From the NCBI RefSeq assembly GCF_000143415.4, contig NW_003314267.1:2748363-2812362 (forward strand): 64,000 nucleotides of DNA, read 5' to 3'. A program made the translations under genes and the position numbers. Within the stretch, counting starts at the first letter, position 1. The number at the start of each line of letters is the position of its first letter. Under the pieces are notes generated by a model that saw nothing but the letters and a program-made list of their open reading frames with translations, was not told where the DNA came from and made no database searches. This DNA is from Selaginella moellendorffii (Eukaryota > Streptophyta > Lycopodiopsida > Selaginellales > Selaginellaceae). Below are positions 34,555 through 46,672 of the stretch, piece by piece.

Positions 34555-36952
34555 ATGTCTTCCGTGGTGCAAAGAGTAGCTGCTTTGTTCAACTTGTGGA
34601 AAAGGATTCCGGGAGACAAGCCTAGAGATCGCTTTGACTTAAGCTTGTCATCCGGTCCTACTACACGGCCATTGTCAACCACCAGCGGCAGTAGCAGCGG
34701 CGCACAGCCAGAAGCGAGCAACAAACCCGAGCCTGGATCTAGTGAGAGCCGCAGCTGGATCTTTGGTCAAGTCCTGGACCCAAGAAGCAGGTATATCCGT
34801 GCTTGGAACCGGCTCTTCCTTGTATCTCGTGGGCTCAGCTTAGCAATCGATCCCCTATTCCTGTATGTCGTTTCGATCGATGAGGACTCCACCTGCCTTC
34901 ATGTTGACGGGTGGTTTGCAGCACTGGTGACCATTCTTCGGGCAGCGATCGATGTCATGCTGCTGTGGCATGTCCGGCTGCAGCTCAAACTTGCATTCGT
35001 GTCTAAGAAGAGCCTTGTCGTTGGGAGGGGAAAACTGGTGTGGGACGGTAAGAAGGTAGCATTGCATTACATTCAGCAACGTGAGGGCTTCCTCTGCGAC
35101 GTTCTGGTTATGCTGCCGATCATGGAGGTAATTGAAAATGAACGAGATCCATTCGAACACTGACTACACATTCTGCAGGTTCTGATCTGGCTGATAGTTC
35201 CAGGGATGATCACAAAGCGTAACCAGGGAATTCACATGATGAGCCTCGTTCTCTTCGTTTTTATTCTCCAGTACCTGCCTAAGGTGTCACACTTGGTTCT
35301 TCTCATGCGAAGAATGCAACATGTGACAGGCTACATTTTTAGCAGCGCATGGTGGGGATTTGTCCTCAATCTCACAGCCTACTTCATTGCCTCGCATGTA
35401 AGCTTCACTCACTACATTCACATTTACTTACTCTGGTCTGTATCGTCCAGGTCGCAGGAGCTTGCTGGTATCTACTGGGTCTTCAGCGTATTGAGACATG
35501 TATGCATGTTCAGCTCGAAAAGAAGGGGTTTCGATCCTCATGGCTAGGTTGCCATAAACCTATCTCGTTTGGACATGCCCCAGTCAAAGGATCAACTACA
35601 TCACCTCTCAGCATTAACTCGGCCGCCTTCATCTCATGCATTTCCAACTATACCAACACTTTTAGCTACGGAATCTACCAGCCAACAATACCTCTGGCCC
35701 TCACCAGGAACTGGCTGGAACGGATAAGCTACCCAATTTTTTGGGGTCTCATGACATTAAGGTAAGAGCCTCTTCACTTAAAGCCATTTGAATCAGGGCC
35801 AATGTGCAGCTCATTTGGAAACTTGGAGCCCACCAACCATGTACCAGAGGTTGCATTCAGCATCATTGTCATCACCTGTGGCCTATTGCTCTTCACACTT
35901 CTCATTGGAAACATTCAGGTGTTGAGAATATTATTTGATGTTTAAGGACTAACAGCGACCATGTCAAACGGCAGATGTTTCTCTATTCTATGACTTCAAA
36001 GAAAGAAGAAATGCAGCTTAAGATGAGGGACCTGGAGCACTGGATGAAGAGGCGTCAGCTTCCAACTCGCCTCAGGCACCGTGTCCGACATTACGAGCGG
36101 CAGAAATGGGCTTCCACCCGGGGTGTAGACGAGCATGCCATGGTTTGTGACTTGCCAGATGGCATCAAACGAGACATCAAGAGGCACCTCTGTCTCGACC
36201 TTGTTCGACAGGCAAGCACTGCAATGATAAAGATTAGTCAATATCCATTCCTACTGTTAAATTATGCAGGTCCCACTGTTTGGACAGATGGACGAAGTGG
36301 TTTTAGACAACATTTGTGACCGCGTAAAGCCAATCCTTTATATCAAGGACGAAATCGTAAGAAGCTCCGCTGTAGTCTTTGTTTTTATTAACGCCGGCTG
36401 CTCTGAAAATGTGCACGTCAGATTATGAGAGAAGGCGACCCCGTGCTACGCATGCTATTTATGGTCCGTGGGCAACTTGAGAGCGTGTATCGAGTGGGCA
36501 AGAGCAAAATGAGCATTGTCACACTGGGCCCTGGCAACTTTTGTGGGGAAGAACTTCTACCGTGGTGCCTATACAGGTCATCCGACACAATTGCGAGTTT
36601 GCCACCTTCCATTGCCACCATCAGCTGCCTGGAATCAGTGGAGGCGTTTGGCCTTGAAGCCGAAGACTTGAAGTACGTGACGCAGAACTTTCAGCACACC
36701 TTCATCAACGAGAAGCTGAGGCACACTACCCGGTACTACTCGCCTGGATGGCGGACCTGGGCAGCTGTAAACATCCAGCTTGCATGGAGGCGTTACAAGT
36801 ACCACAAGGCCCTGGCTCTTGACATGCCACGTCAGGGTGGCTTTGTCCGAAAGGCAAGTGAAGCGTCACTCCGGAAGGATTTGCTCCGGATGTACGCAGC
36901 TATGATGGTGTCACCAAAACCTCGAGACGCAACAGCACTGCAGAGAGTATAA
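34555..36952 (+). CDS. cyclic nucleotide-gated ion channel (CNGC2/4-like)
   Basis: Six-helix cation channel with a C-terminal cyclic-nucleotide-binding domain and an IQ-type calmodulin site. The start MSSVVQRVAALFNLWKRIPG leads into ILDP-like LDPRSRYIRAWNRLFLVSRG, helices S1-S6 (LIWLIVPGMI, MSLVLFVFILQYLPKVSHLV), and the pore FWGLMTLSSFGNLEPT. Its single-Gly-Asn filter is the pattern of the CNGC2/CNGC4 clade, not the GQN of most plant CNGCs. The C-linker shows MKRRQLPTRLRHRVRHYERQ; the binding domain has VPLFGQMDE, REGDPVLRMLFMVRGQLESV and NFCGEELLPW, and the IQ region reads VNIQLAWRRYKYHKAL. About eight exons. The last ~150 coding bases are duplicated downstream (37,040-37,230). Confidence 0.93.
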
Positions 36953-37039
36953 CTATTTTCAACTCGTCGAGAAGCCTATCGCTTAGAAAAGGTCTAGAAG
37001 GGCTTTGTTTCCAAATTTACCTTATTAAACACAGCCCAG

Positions 37040-37230
37040 CCTGGCGCTTGACATGCCACGTCAGGGTGGCTTTGTCTAAGAGGCAAGTGAAGCGTCACGC
37101 CAAAAGGATTGCTCCGAATTTACGCAGCTATGATGGTGTCACCGAAACCCCAGCACCGCAGAGAGTATAACTATTTTCAAATCGTCTAGGAGAAAAGCTC
37201 TAGAAGAGTCTGCCTCAAACACAGCACAGA
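37040..37230 (+). pseudogene. duplicated fragment of the CNGC last exon and 3' UTR
   Basis: The sequence from CTGGCxCTTGACATGCCACG to the CAGAGAGTATAACTATTTTC end and part of the 3' UTR repeats the region 36,810-37,025 with substitutions and small indels. An early TAA (GTCTAAGAGG) and frame-shifting deletions show it is not coding. The copy is adjacent and in the same orientation, so it arose by local tandem duplication. Confidence 0.9.
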
Positions 37231-38692
37231 ATATTCGTTTTACAAACATTTTTATAGAGCCGTAAACACAGCCAAGCTCCATATCCAGGACTGACTCTAG
37301 AAACCTGGATCATGATAGAATAACCTGTGTTTGGAAAACAGAAAAAAAGAGGTAAATAACCTTGAGAGGTTAAGCAATTCCTTCAGCTCTCGTCTTCAGA
37401 TCCTTTTACTCTGAGCTCCAGATATAATACGTTTATTACTCTGCTAGAATCAAACACTTGGTAGAAAAGCTTTTAAGAGTGCTTTGCAGCACATTCAGCA
37501 ATAAACATTTGATTTCTAGCAAAGATTTGTGTTTACTTTGTATATGCAGGAATTATTTTTATTTTTTACTGAATTTTTCTTGTGCTGGAAAACGGTGGGC
37601 CTAGCCTGAACCTGGGTGGCAGTAGGTTCAGCAGGGAGGAATCAGGCTTGGCACACACCTGTGGGCACAAGTTAAATCTTAAAAAACACATGTGAATGTA
37701 TAATTTTCATTGAAAGTTTTCAAAACTTATAGACATGTTTTGAAGCCATTTTTTTGGCATGGTCATGCATGTCCACACCCTTTTTCATGCCACATATGAA
37801 AAAAACAATGCTACATGGAAAATGTAATGCACCATAGCCATTTTAAACATTAACACAGTGATGGGTTTAGGTTTCCGGGTGGCACTTCATTTCAGTGTCT
37901 TTTTAATGGTGTGAGTGGCACTTTTGATGATCATTAGCAGCATGCAGTCTTGTAAGTGAGGACTATGACAATGATTTTATGCTCTGGCTATTTTCCATGA
38001 ATGGGGACCAATTTTGCAGTGCAAGAGATTGTTTTGTGTGCTATTGATGACACAGTCTTATAGATGACCCACATGGCAAGTGCTATATGAGTGGGAAGTT
38101 TGTCAATGAATGAGGAGGCTCTTGTATGGGTAAATGCCAAATCAATAGAAGGTTACAAAATGCAGGATCTCATTAGATCTATACATTGCACCATTATCTT
38201 AAAAGTATAGGCTAGAAAGGAACTGTACCCAATGAAGACTCTTGCGGATGTTGAAGTGCTTCTTTGGCAGATTCTTTCATAGCCTAAGAACATGATAAAG
38301 TGGGTGGTTTCTTATGCAAATGGTAAACTAAGAGATGTTGGTTATTGAGTTAGTCAAGATGTGTTGGGCTGTATTTGTTTGGAGCATATTTTGTGGAGGT
38401 GACTAGAGCTAATTCCTATATATGTTTCAATGTGGAGTCACCTATAGAGCTCTAGTTAGTAAGTTTCCCACACCATGTCAAATTTATGGTCTTGACACAA
38501 TATTTTTCTATCGTGTATTGCCTTGGGGCATCTATTTATATGAAACTATTGATGTATGTCATAAATGTGATTTCGGGTATCAAAAAATATTTGTCAGTAA
38601 ATCTTTATAAACACTCTCTCCTTACTATCATAATAGCAAAAAATTGGTACAATTAGATCCTTTTATTAACCCCTTTTGTGTTAATGGCTATA
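37231..38692. other. AT-rich region with no supported gene
   Basis: Base composition drops sharply after the CNGC duplication. Only short frames occur, and I see no domain motif. The stretch is probably decayed repeat sequence, but I could not pair it with another copy in the window. Confidence 0.4.
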
Positions 38693-38945
38693 GGTAAATG
38701 GACATGGTTTTAGCATAATGGGCTGATATGTCAATGGTATATTTGGGGTGTCTATTATAGGATTGGACACATGGAGCAGTTGGACTAAGCGCAAAGACTG
38801 AGTGGCATAAATGCCATTCACAGGGTTAATATGTCTTCAAGTAGGGAAAAAGATTTATGGAGGTTATGAGAAAAAATTTCTCCAAGTGATTGAACGTGTA
38901 GTTAAGTGACTAAAGTAAAATGGAAAATTTAGTTATTTACAAAAA
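38693..38945 (+). mobile_element. LTR 3' end remnant, plus orientation
   Basis: This segment aligns by eye along its length with the end of the plus-strand LTR at about 46,424-46,675: GGCATGG, GATATGTCA, TTGGAC, GAGTGGCATA, TTAAGTGACTAAAGTA and GTTATTTAC all recur in order. Differences are dominated by C to T and G to A changes. Confidence 0.75.
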
Positions 38946-39321
38946 GATGATCCATGGGGTTCAAATATAGAGGGAAAAATTTACATTTGGTAATAGAAGG
39001 GTCTTAGGTCTAACTCTATTGGTTGGCTAGGAGAATAACACCACATGTTTAGCATCTGGCAGGTTTAGTTAGCTTTGGTTAGAGAGTTGTGGTTCTCAGC
39101 TTTCATTCACGAGGGCGTGAATTTGCAGAGAAGGGTGGTGGATTGTAAGCAACTAAAAGAAATAACTCGAGAGACAATCTAAAATGAATTCAAATATAAA
39201 AGGAAAATACCCATGAATAAGTATACACTTGCTTTTCCAATTGGTTAAGGGTGTAAGGATATTTTAAGGTTCAGTGTCCTTAGGTTTTAATAGTATTGGG
39301 TTGTATGACTTCTTGAGAAGT

Positions 39322-39585
39322 CTAATATAACATCTTTATAGTATCATCTTTTTTCATAATAAAAAGGACTTTATAAAGCAACTTACTTGATTGGATACAA
39401 CCTTTGTCAAGAAGCTTTTTAAGTTGCTTAACCATCTCTTTAATATTCAAATAGTATGGAGCTTTTGTAGGTTGTTTAGAACCTAAAACTGATCTCACAG
39501 TTAGTAATAAATCCTTCAGAAGGATATTTTGATTCTTTGCTAATAACTTATTAATGTTTCTTGAGAGAAATATTGACCCTATCAT
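39322..39585 (-). pseudogene. Ty3/gypsy reverse transcriptase N-terminal fragment
   Basis: Translates to a piece resembling the start of a gypsy RT: LNIKEMVKQLKKLLDKGCIQ, SSKLLYKVLFIMKKDD, which corresponds to the family's KQLxELLxKGxIxPSxSPxxxPVLFVKKKDG. The rest of the polyprotein is not readable around it. Surrounding bases to 40,380 are AT-rich with short frames only. Confidence 0.7.
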
Positions 39586-40384
39586 TGATTTGAACTAGGT
39601 CCTCAACTTTCATCACTTAAACCCAAAGGTTCAACATTAATTCTTAGTGACTTTTTGATGTCTTGATATGTCCTTTTGGTTGCAAAAGCACTCATGAAGG
39701 GTTTTGGGATACTAAGTTCTTAATTGCGAGAGCAGCTCAAGTCACAAATAGTTTGAAGAGTGGATGGCTCACCTGAAAGTCCCTTCAATGGGAGTGACAG
39801 TATGATGTGTCCATTGCTCCGTTACCCTCAAAATGATAGGACTTTATCTAACACTATATATTCCTTCAATATACTTGTTGAAGAAATTCATACCAAATAC
39901 CATCTAAAAGTCTAGTATCTTTAACACTACCAAATCTCATCTTTCTTTCCATTTGGATATCTTTATCAGAACATCATTATAAACTCTTAAATTAGAATTT
40001 CAAGTTGTTTTCTTTAGTTGCTTACAATCTAGTATACTTTCCTACAAATTTATGCCTTCATAAACCCAAGATTTCTTTGATATCAAATGTAAGTTTGTGA
40101 GTTTGGACTTCCTAGGAGTTCACTTTGTTTAGTATTACTCAAACCCACAAAATCCAAAAAATTTTAACCAATTAAAAACGTAAATGCACTTTTGTTCATA
40201 AGCCCTTTCCCTTTATATTTAACCTTTATGGACCGTCTCTTAAATTATTCTCTTTAGTTGCTTATAATCACTCATAAATTTCTTGGCTACTTGCCCACCT
40301 TCCACAAATTAGAAGTGTTTAGGTTACATCTGCTCAGCTTTCAATTCTAACAAACATCAATGGACTAATGTTTACATTGTGTAA

Positions 40385-41450
40385 ACCACAAAATTTTCCT
40401 TCCCAACTTGCTAGCTTACCTCGTTTATCTGACTACCACAGCCTTGGCTTTAGCTATGGTCCCTCGCCAAGGTTCTCACCTATTGTACCAACTCTTACTT
40501 GGTCCTACTTGGTCTTAGCAATTCACTACACGAGCAACGGAGTATTAACCATCCATCCACGAATTCCCAAATTCTCTCTCAATCCCCCTCCCGGGGTTAG
40601 ATTGGACTTAAGGTTCAGCTACACTCCCCATAAGCACAAGCAGCCAAGCACACCAAACCTCCAGATTCCTAACATCCATTGGTACAATAAGATTTGATTA
40701 TAGAACCCTCTAAATCCTAAGCTTTGGGTGCAACACTTGCTTTGAGACACTGGGGAGAAACACTATGGCCTAATGGCTCAATATAAGTATTTCTATTTCC
40801 CCAATTCCATCCAAAAAGGAAGGCTCAAGCCCCTAGGAAGGGCGAGGACTAATGAGCTACAAGGTACTCAAGTAGGGCACCACTCCACATGAGCCAAAAG
40901 CACCGTAGTCAATTTCCCTTCCAAGAGTAGAAGCTGCTCTTGAGCACTTCCTTAGTTGGCCCTTCTGGCACCACCCGAGTCCACGCTCACTCCCACCCAA
41001 GGCCCCTTAGCCCTAGTCTCAACCTTGAGTAATTTGGAAGCACCATTGGAGAGTTCATTCAAGATTGATTCCTAGACCTCACTATCCCTACTATACTTTT
41101 GGAACCCCCTATAGCCACCCCCCCCCCCCCCCCTCCCCCTGGGAGACACATGCTTTGGGCTTTCACCCCATGACCTGTATTAGTATTTGAACTCGGTCTT
41201 GGACTCGATCTTAGACTAGACTTTGGACTCAATCTCAGACTCGATCTCGGACTCGACCTCGGACCCGATCTTGGATTTGACCTCGGAGCTGATCTTGGAC
41301 TCGACCTCGGACCTGATCTTGGACTCGGTTTCGAACCCAATCTCGGATCTTGGACTCTGTCTCGAACTCAGTCTTGAACTCGGTCTCAAACTCGGTCTCG
41401 GAGTTGGCCACACAGACTCAATCCTGGACTTTAGGGGACCTAAAAAAAAA
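40385..41450 (-). mobile_element. LTR copy A (minus orientation)
   Basis: Closely matches 54,500-55,470 over about 1 kb in the same orientation: ATTCCCAAATTCTCTCTCAA, GCAAGCAGCCAAGCACACCAA, CAACACTTGCTTTGAGACA, CTAGGAAGGGCGAGGAC and the C-run near 41,110-41,130. Its outer (U3) part is a minisatellite of GACTCGATCTCG-type units at about 41,180-41,410. It is either the 3' LTR partner of copy B or a solo LTR. Confidence 0.82.
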
Positions 41451-41459
41451 AATGATTGG

Positions 41460-44400
41460 CATGTTAGGGCGTGGAGGAGCACAGCATCCAGCACCATGGC
41501 TGCCATGATTGGAGGCACAGCCAAAGGAGGGAGAGTGCAAAGGGGAGAGCACCCAATCTCCCCACCCTTGCTACCGATGCCGAGGGCATCCGCCGCAAGA
41601 TTCAGGGAAGAATCACTTTAAAATCTCTCTATTTTTTGTTTTATACTGCTGTGTCCAGGATGGAATGTTGTCCAGCAACCAGCAGTAGTGGAGGAAGAAC
41701 CAAGCCTCAGCCATTTGCGTTTGGAAGAGGCACTAGAGGCCGCAGCCTTAGCATCCGACTGCCCCAAGGAGGGATGCTACAAGGAAGAGCCGCCAACAAC
41801 AAAACCCCAATCACTGGAAGGAGGGCATCGCTGGGCTCTCCAGGGGACAGTGAGAAGCTAGGTTCGAGTGGCACGGCAGGAAGTAGTGAGCACACTGTCA
41901 GCGATCAAGCAGGCTCGAGGCAGAAATCACACCACACAGAAAGTGACTACCTTGCAGAGTGTGCAGCCATGGACCTTCATGAAGAGGTCATGCAGGGAAC
42001 CAAGGAGATGATGATCAGGGCTCATCACACTTGTCAAATTCTCAAAGAACTGGTGGACACACCAAAGGATAAGCTGGAAAAGCTAGCCTCACTGGAACAG
42101 GATGGTGGTGCACACAAAGGTAGCTTGGCCACCAAAGAGGAGTCACCAACACCAGATACAATCCTTGAGCCCGGTTCAGGACGTCTTGGGAACCAACAGG
42201 GAGAGGAAGAGACACTGGACAAGGTGATCCTGCCTGGAAATGCAGGAGTGACGATGCACAAGTCACTAGAAGAAGAGCTACGCAGGAACAGTGATAGAGC
42301 AGGAGAGCAGAAGCCTTCAAGGGCATAGGGACCTGGGCTAGGGACTTCTCAACCAGCCTCACCACCCACACAGCAGGGTTCCCCCGTACAGCAAAGCTGT
42401 GTGCTGAACAGGGAAGTATAGGAAGCAAGTGGATTCCTAGGCTCGGGTGATCTAGTCAATGGTGACGGACCACGTGAAGAGGTGGCCATAAGCAGAGCTC
42501 TGGATTTGAACTTCCTCACCCCCATCACTGAGCGCACGGGACTTAGAGTGGCTCTCAACATGGGGAAGACGGCCTCTGGAAAAACCAAAGGCAAAACATG
42601 CCCCAATCCAAGTAAGAACAGGAGCGGCGTCACCACTAGGGCAGTGGCAGCAGCGATGAGGGCAGCCACGGTTGTGGAGATACCAATAGGTCGTCATGCA
42701 CAAGAGTCAAGGACGGATCCAGAAGAAGAGAAGGGCTCGGGGACGCCAAATGACCAGATGAGAGGGCACAGGGAAATGCCGAAGGTACACAGGACCGAGG
42801 TAAAGGAGCAGGTCCAAGGGGAAGAGGAGAGCCGCTGCCTCACTAGGGCCACAAGTGAAAGCCAGGGCCAATCCAAGAGAGGGTCACTCAGCCAAAATTT
42901 TGCTCGTAGATGCCTCTTGGATTTGACCAACAAAGTGAGAACGTCTCTACCAGGCTCTCCGGTGAAGTTGGTGGGATCTCGACTTAAGAGCAGGACGTCT
43001 CCCAGTCATCAGCCTGACTGTGAGCCCCAGCTATCAGCGCTGCAACAATGTATGCCATGCCAGACAGGAGAAGGACTGCTGCAATGGGATCCCAGAACCT
43101 TTGCAAAGGCTCTGCGGGAGGCCACTCAAGACGAAGTACAGCTCCACCAAGACATACTCACTGCTAAAGTATGGCACCAGGAGACACACCCCAAGGGAGA
43201 AGACCGAACTCTTGGCCCCACTCTTAGGGAAGCCCTCGATCTTGCGACAGAGGCACTAGTCGCACCAAAAGAGCAAGAGTACCCAAACAGTCAGGAGGCC
43301 CAACAAACTAAAGTGCAAAAGGAAGTGACAAGCACGTGGAAGGAACAAGAGGAGCAGGAAATGGAACAACAAAGGGACCAAGACAAGGAGATCCCGGAAG
43401 CTAGCAAAAAGGTGGAGAAGCAAAAGGAGGAATTGATTCTGGGGAAAAGAGTGAAGCCACTGGCACTACTGCTGGAAGAACAGGAGGAGGAGATGAAGCG
43501 AATGGGACAGGAAAGGGAAAGAGAGGCCAAAAAGAATAAGATGGAGAAAAAGAAAGAACGCAAGGTGGCGCGCAGGAAGTTAAAGACCCAAAGTAGCTCA
43601 AAGGAGGCCCTTGCATGGGCAAAAGAGGTGGAGGAGTTCCTCCACGAGGAGGAAATGCGCTCTGAGGAGGACCAGGAACAGCAGAAGGATAGTGCAACTA
43701 AAGGAAAAGCACAAGGAACCTCAGTAGGACGTGGGTGGGAAAAGGTGGAAGACAAGTGTCGGACCACACAACACCAAGGCCCGGAGAACCCAAGGGAGCA
43801 AGGTGACTTGGGAGTTGAGTGAGAACAAGAAGGCTGCTCTACACAAGGAAAGGTGGTAAAGGAAATCCTGCACTCAGAAGCCTCTAAGACGGAGCCTTGC
43901 ACTGGAGAGTCAGGGAAACAAGCTGGAATAGCGGTAGATGCCAAGGTGATGGCAAAGGCAGTCAAGCTGGGCGAGGCACTCAGCCACGAGGTGGCAGCCA
44001 GAGAAGAAGAACTACGACATAGAGCAGTGATTGCAGTATTCAAGGGAAAGTTTCCCATTGGCCGCATGGCCATGGACTGGCTGAATGCTACGCTAGAGCA
44101 GGAGATCACAATCAAGAACCTGCTCCCACATGGACGTGGATGCTACACAGTGGTGTTTGAGACAGAGGAGGCACGGGCTCGAGCAGAGGAGCTACATGGA
44201 CTCATTGATGATAGCTGGGCAATGTCCTTTCACCCGTGGATTCCAAGGTTCACGGCAGATGACCAGGCACGGCTGAAGGGGGGAAGTGTCCCACTTAACG
44301 TGGCATTGTGGGACATCCCAATAGAGATGAGGATAAAAGAGGTGATAAGAGAGCTTGTTGAGGGAAGCATTGGGCAGATTGCCTTGGGCCTAGACACTGT

Positions 44401-45655
44401 GGATGCAGAGGGCATTCTGGACCCTGTCAGACTTAAGGTCTTTGTCTCATCCCCAGTAGAACTCCCTACGGAGATAGCAGTCCTGGGACAGTACGTTCGC
44501 ATACAGGTGGAAAACACAGCACCACGCTGTGGTTTTTGCCTACAGTCCGGGCACAGCGAGAACGTGTGCATGACCAAACGGCCCAAGCTTGCTCCAGGAC
44601 ATCCCTATGAACTCCCGGAGGCCGTGGAGAAGTAACTGAAGCAGCATCCTCCAAAGCAGGCTCCACACATCCGGTTCCCAAGCGCACCACCTTTCTCTAG
44701 ACCTGATTCACAGCCCAGAATGTTCAAGAGCCCGATTGCTGAAAAATATGGAGAAGGCTTTCAGCAGGTTCTTCCTCGGACTGTGAACATGGCAGTCAGA
44801 TGGATCCCACCCAGGAGAGAACTGACAACCATAGAGGCGGGAGACTGGCTGATGTACTGAGGACACATGGCTTTCCCAGACGTCATCATGCTTGGTGATT
44901 ACCAGACCCGAATGGAATGTGCCATCACAGAGTGGACAGGCTTTACAGACTATGCAGTGCGGGGCTTCTTCTGGACCAAGTACAAGGGGAGGCTCACTGT
45001 AGTATAGACCATCTCCACAGAATGGACGGCTAGGCCTAGCAACACGGTTTTCTCTTGGAAATACATTGCTCCATGACTACACTCATAGTGCTCACTTGGA
45101 ACTGTCGGGGACTGAGCTCCGATGACAGCAGACTCAACAAGAGACTACAGCTCAAGTCCCACATCCGGGAGATTGGCCTAGAGGGGAGGATCGACATACT
45201 GTGCATTCAAGAGCACAAGATGGTGAAGGCTCCAGACTTCAACCTGGGCATGCGCAGGAGGATTTGATGGAATCTAACCACACAAGTGAGAATACATTGT
45301 GGAGGAGGAATAGTGATCATCGTCTCTACCAAGTGGTCAAGGCAGGTATGTGACCACAGGGTGCTGGTCCCAGGGAAAGCACAGCTATTGGTAATACACC
45401 TACACTTTGGGCGTGTTGGGGTTGTCAACGTATATGCACCCACTCGAAGAAGGGAGCATGCACAAATGTGGACAGACATCTAGCAAAGCACTCAAGGAGT
45501 GGCAAATGAGTGTCTTGTGGTAGGAGACTTCAACATGGTGGAGGGTTTGAGTGACCAGCGAGATTCACTGGAAACCATTTAGGGGAGAGAGAGAAAGAAT
45601 TGGACAGTGCTAGTCAAAGCCTTGGGAGTCCTGGACCTCCAGCATGCAAAGGGGT
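41460..45655 (+). mobile_element. non-LTR retrotransposon (LINE), truncated
   Basis: A plus-strand LINE. The ORF1-like part is spread over three open frames: 41,471-42,328, 42,482-43,822 (very Glu/Gln/Lys-rich, coiled coil) and 43,853-44,635. The last carries a DUF4283-like region (FKGKFPIGRMAMDWL, WIPRFTADDQ, LWDIPIEMRI) and a CCHC knuckle CGFCLQSGHSENVC. ORF2 starts at 45,055 with an endonuclease: LIVLTWNCRGLSS, ILCIQEHKM, VVNVYAPTRRR, VVGDFNMVEG. It has stops (TGA near 45,266, TAG near 45,481) and ends abruptly near 45,655 where an LTR begins. No reverse transcriptase part is present. The RNA-binding and nicking roles are family knowledge. Confidence 0.85.
43853..44635 (+). CDS. LINE ORF1-type protein with CCHC zinc knuckle
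   Basis: Open frame of 260 residues inside the LINE. N-terminal part helical and charged; the central DUF4283-like fold contains GCYTVVFETEEARARAEELH and LNVALWDIPIEMRIKEVIRE. The C-terminus has the knuckle C-x2-C-x4-H-x4-C in RCGFCLQSGHSENVCMTK. It is preceded by a TGA at 43,820 that separates it from the long acidic frame, so the original ORF1 protein was probably longer and is now split. Confidence 0.75.
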   Translation: MVKEILHSEASKTEPCTGESGKQAGIAVDAKVMAKAVKLGEALSHEVAAREEELRHRAVIAVFKGKFPIGRMAMDWLNATLEQEITIKNLLPHGRGCYTVVFETEEARARAEELHGLIDDSWAMSFHPWIPRFTADDQARLKGGSVPLNVALWDIPIEMRIKEVIRELVEGSIGQIALGLDTVDAEGILDPVRLKVFVSSPVELPTEIAVLGQYVRIQVENTAPRCGFCLQSGHSENVCMTKRPKLAPGHPYELPEAVEK

Positions 45656-45660
45656 TCACC

Positions 45661-46672
45661 CGAGATTGAGTCTGAGATGGACCCGAGATGGAGTCCAAGA
45701 TAGACTGAGATGGAGTCTGAGATGGACTGAGATGGAGTCCGAGATGGACTGAGATGGAGTCCGAGATGGACTGAGATGGAGTCCGAGATGGACTGAGATG
45801 GAGTCCGAGATGGACTCGAGACGGAGTCTGAGATGGACCCAAGATGGAGTCCGAGATGGACCCGAGATAGAATCAAGGATGGAGTCCGAGAAGGACCCGA
45901 GATGGAGTCTGAAGTCGAGACCGAGACTAAGACCGGGACCGGGACTGGGACCGGACCGAGCCCGAGACTGAGCCTGAGTCTGAGTCCGAGTCCGAGTTCG
46001 AGTTCAAGTCTGAGAGGGTGAAAGCCCAAAGCGTTTGTCTCCCAGACCTAGGGGGTTTGGTGAGCTCCAAAAGTATAGTAAGGGGGAGGACTCTAGTGGA
46101 GCCAATTCAAGTGTGGGTGGCACTACCTACTTGGATATTTGGTGTGGCTCAATGGAACCTCACTCTAAGTCAGAGGACCGTGGGACTTAGTGGTCAGGCC
46201 TATGGGCCTGGATCGAGTGGTAGTGTTGGCGAACATAGCCCTGGACAGAAAAGGGACTTGGTAGGAACTGACAAAGGGACTTTGGGGAAGGTTATTCCCC
46301 AGGTTTGTGGGCATTCTAAGGATGCTAAGGAGTGGATCTAGGATGACCACTCGTGGACGGATGGCCCAGTCTTGGAGAGACGAGATTGTGATGCAAGTGG
46401 TATTGGACCACTAGTGCGGCAAAGGTGAATGGGCATGGCCTTAGCGTAACGGGCCGATATGTCAGTGGTACCTTTGGGTGTCGGTCTTGGGACCGGACAC
46501 GAGGAGCACTTGGACCAGGTGCAAGTGTTGAGTGGCATAGATGCCATTCTTGGGGCTAGCAAGTCCCAAGTCCTGAATTGGACTGATGGAGGTTGTGAAT
46601 GAGACTCCTCTAAGTGGTCGGAGGTGTGGTTAAGTGACTAAAGTAGAATGGAAAAATTAGTCATTTACAACT
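45661..46672 (+). mobile_element. LTR, plus orientation, with GAGTC minisatellite
   Basis: Begins in the middle of the LINE endonuclease. The first ~355 bases are GAGTCCGAGATGGA-type units. It then has GGGTGAAAGCCCAAAG and TGTCTCCCAG (also in LTR copies A and B in reverse), AAAAGTATAGTA, and ends GTCATTTACAAC directly before TGGTATCGGAGC at 46,678, a good match to a plant initiator-Met tRNA primer binding site. This layout (LTR end, then PBS) fixes the orientation. Confidence 0.75.

Noticed and set aside
41059-41621. Ser-Asp or Ser-Pro-Arg repeat proteins in the LTR region
   Set aside because: Translations of the GAGTC minisatellite; the same array gives open frames in several phases and both strands.
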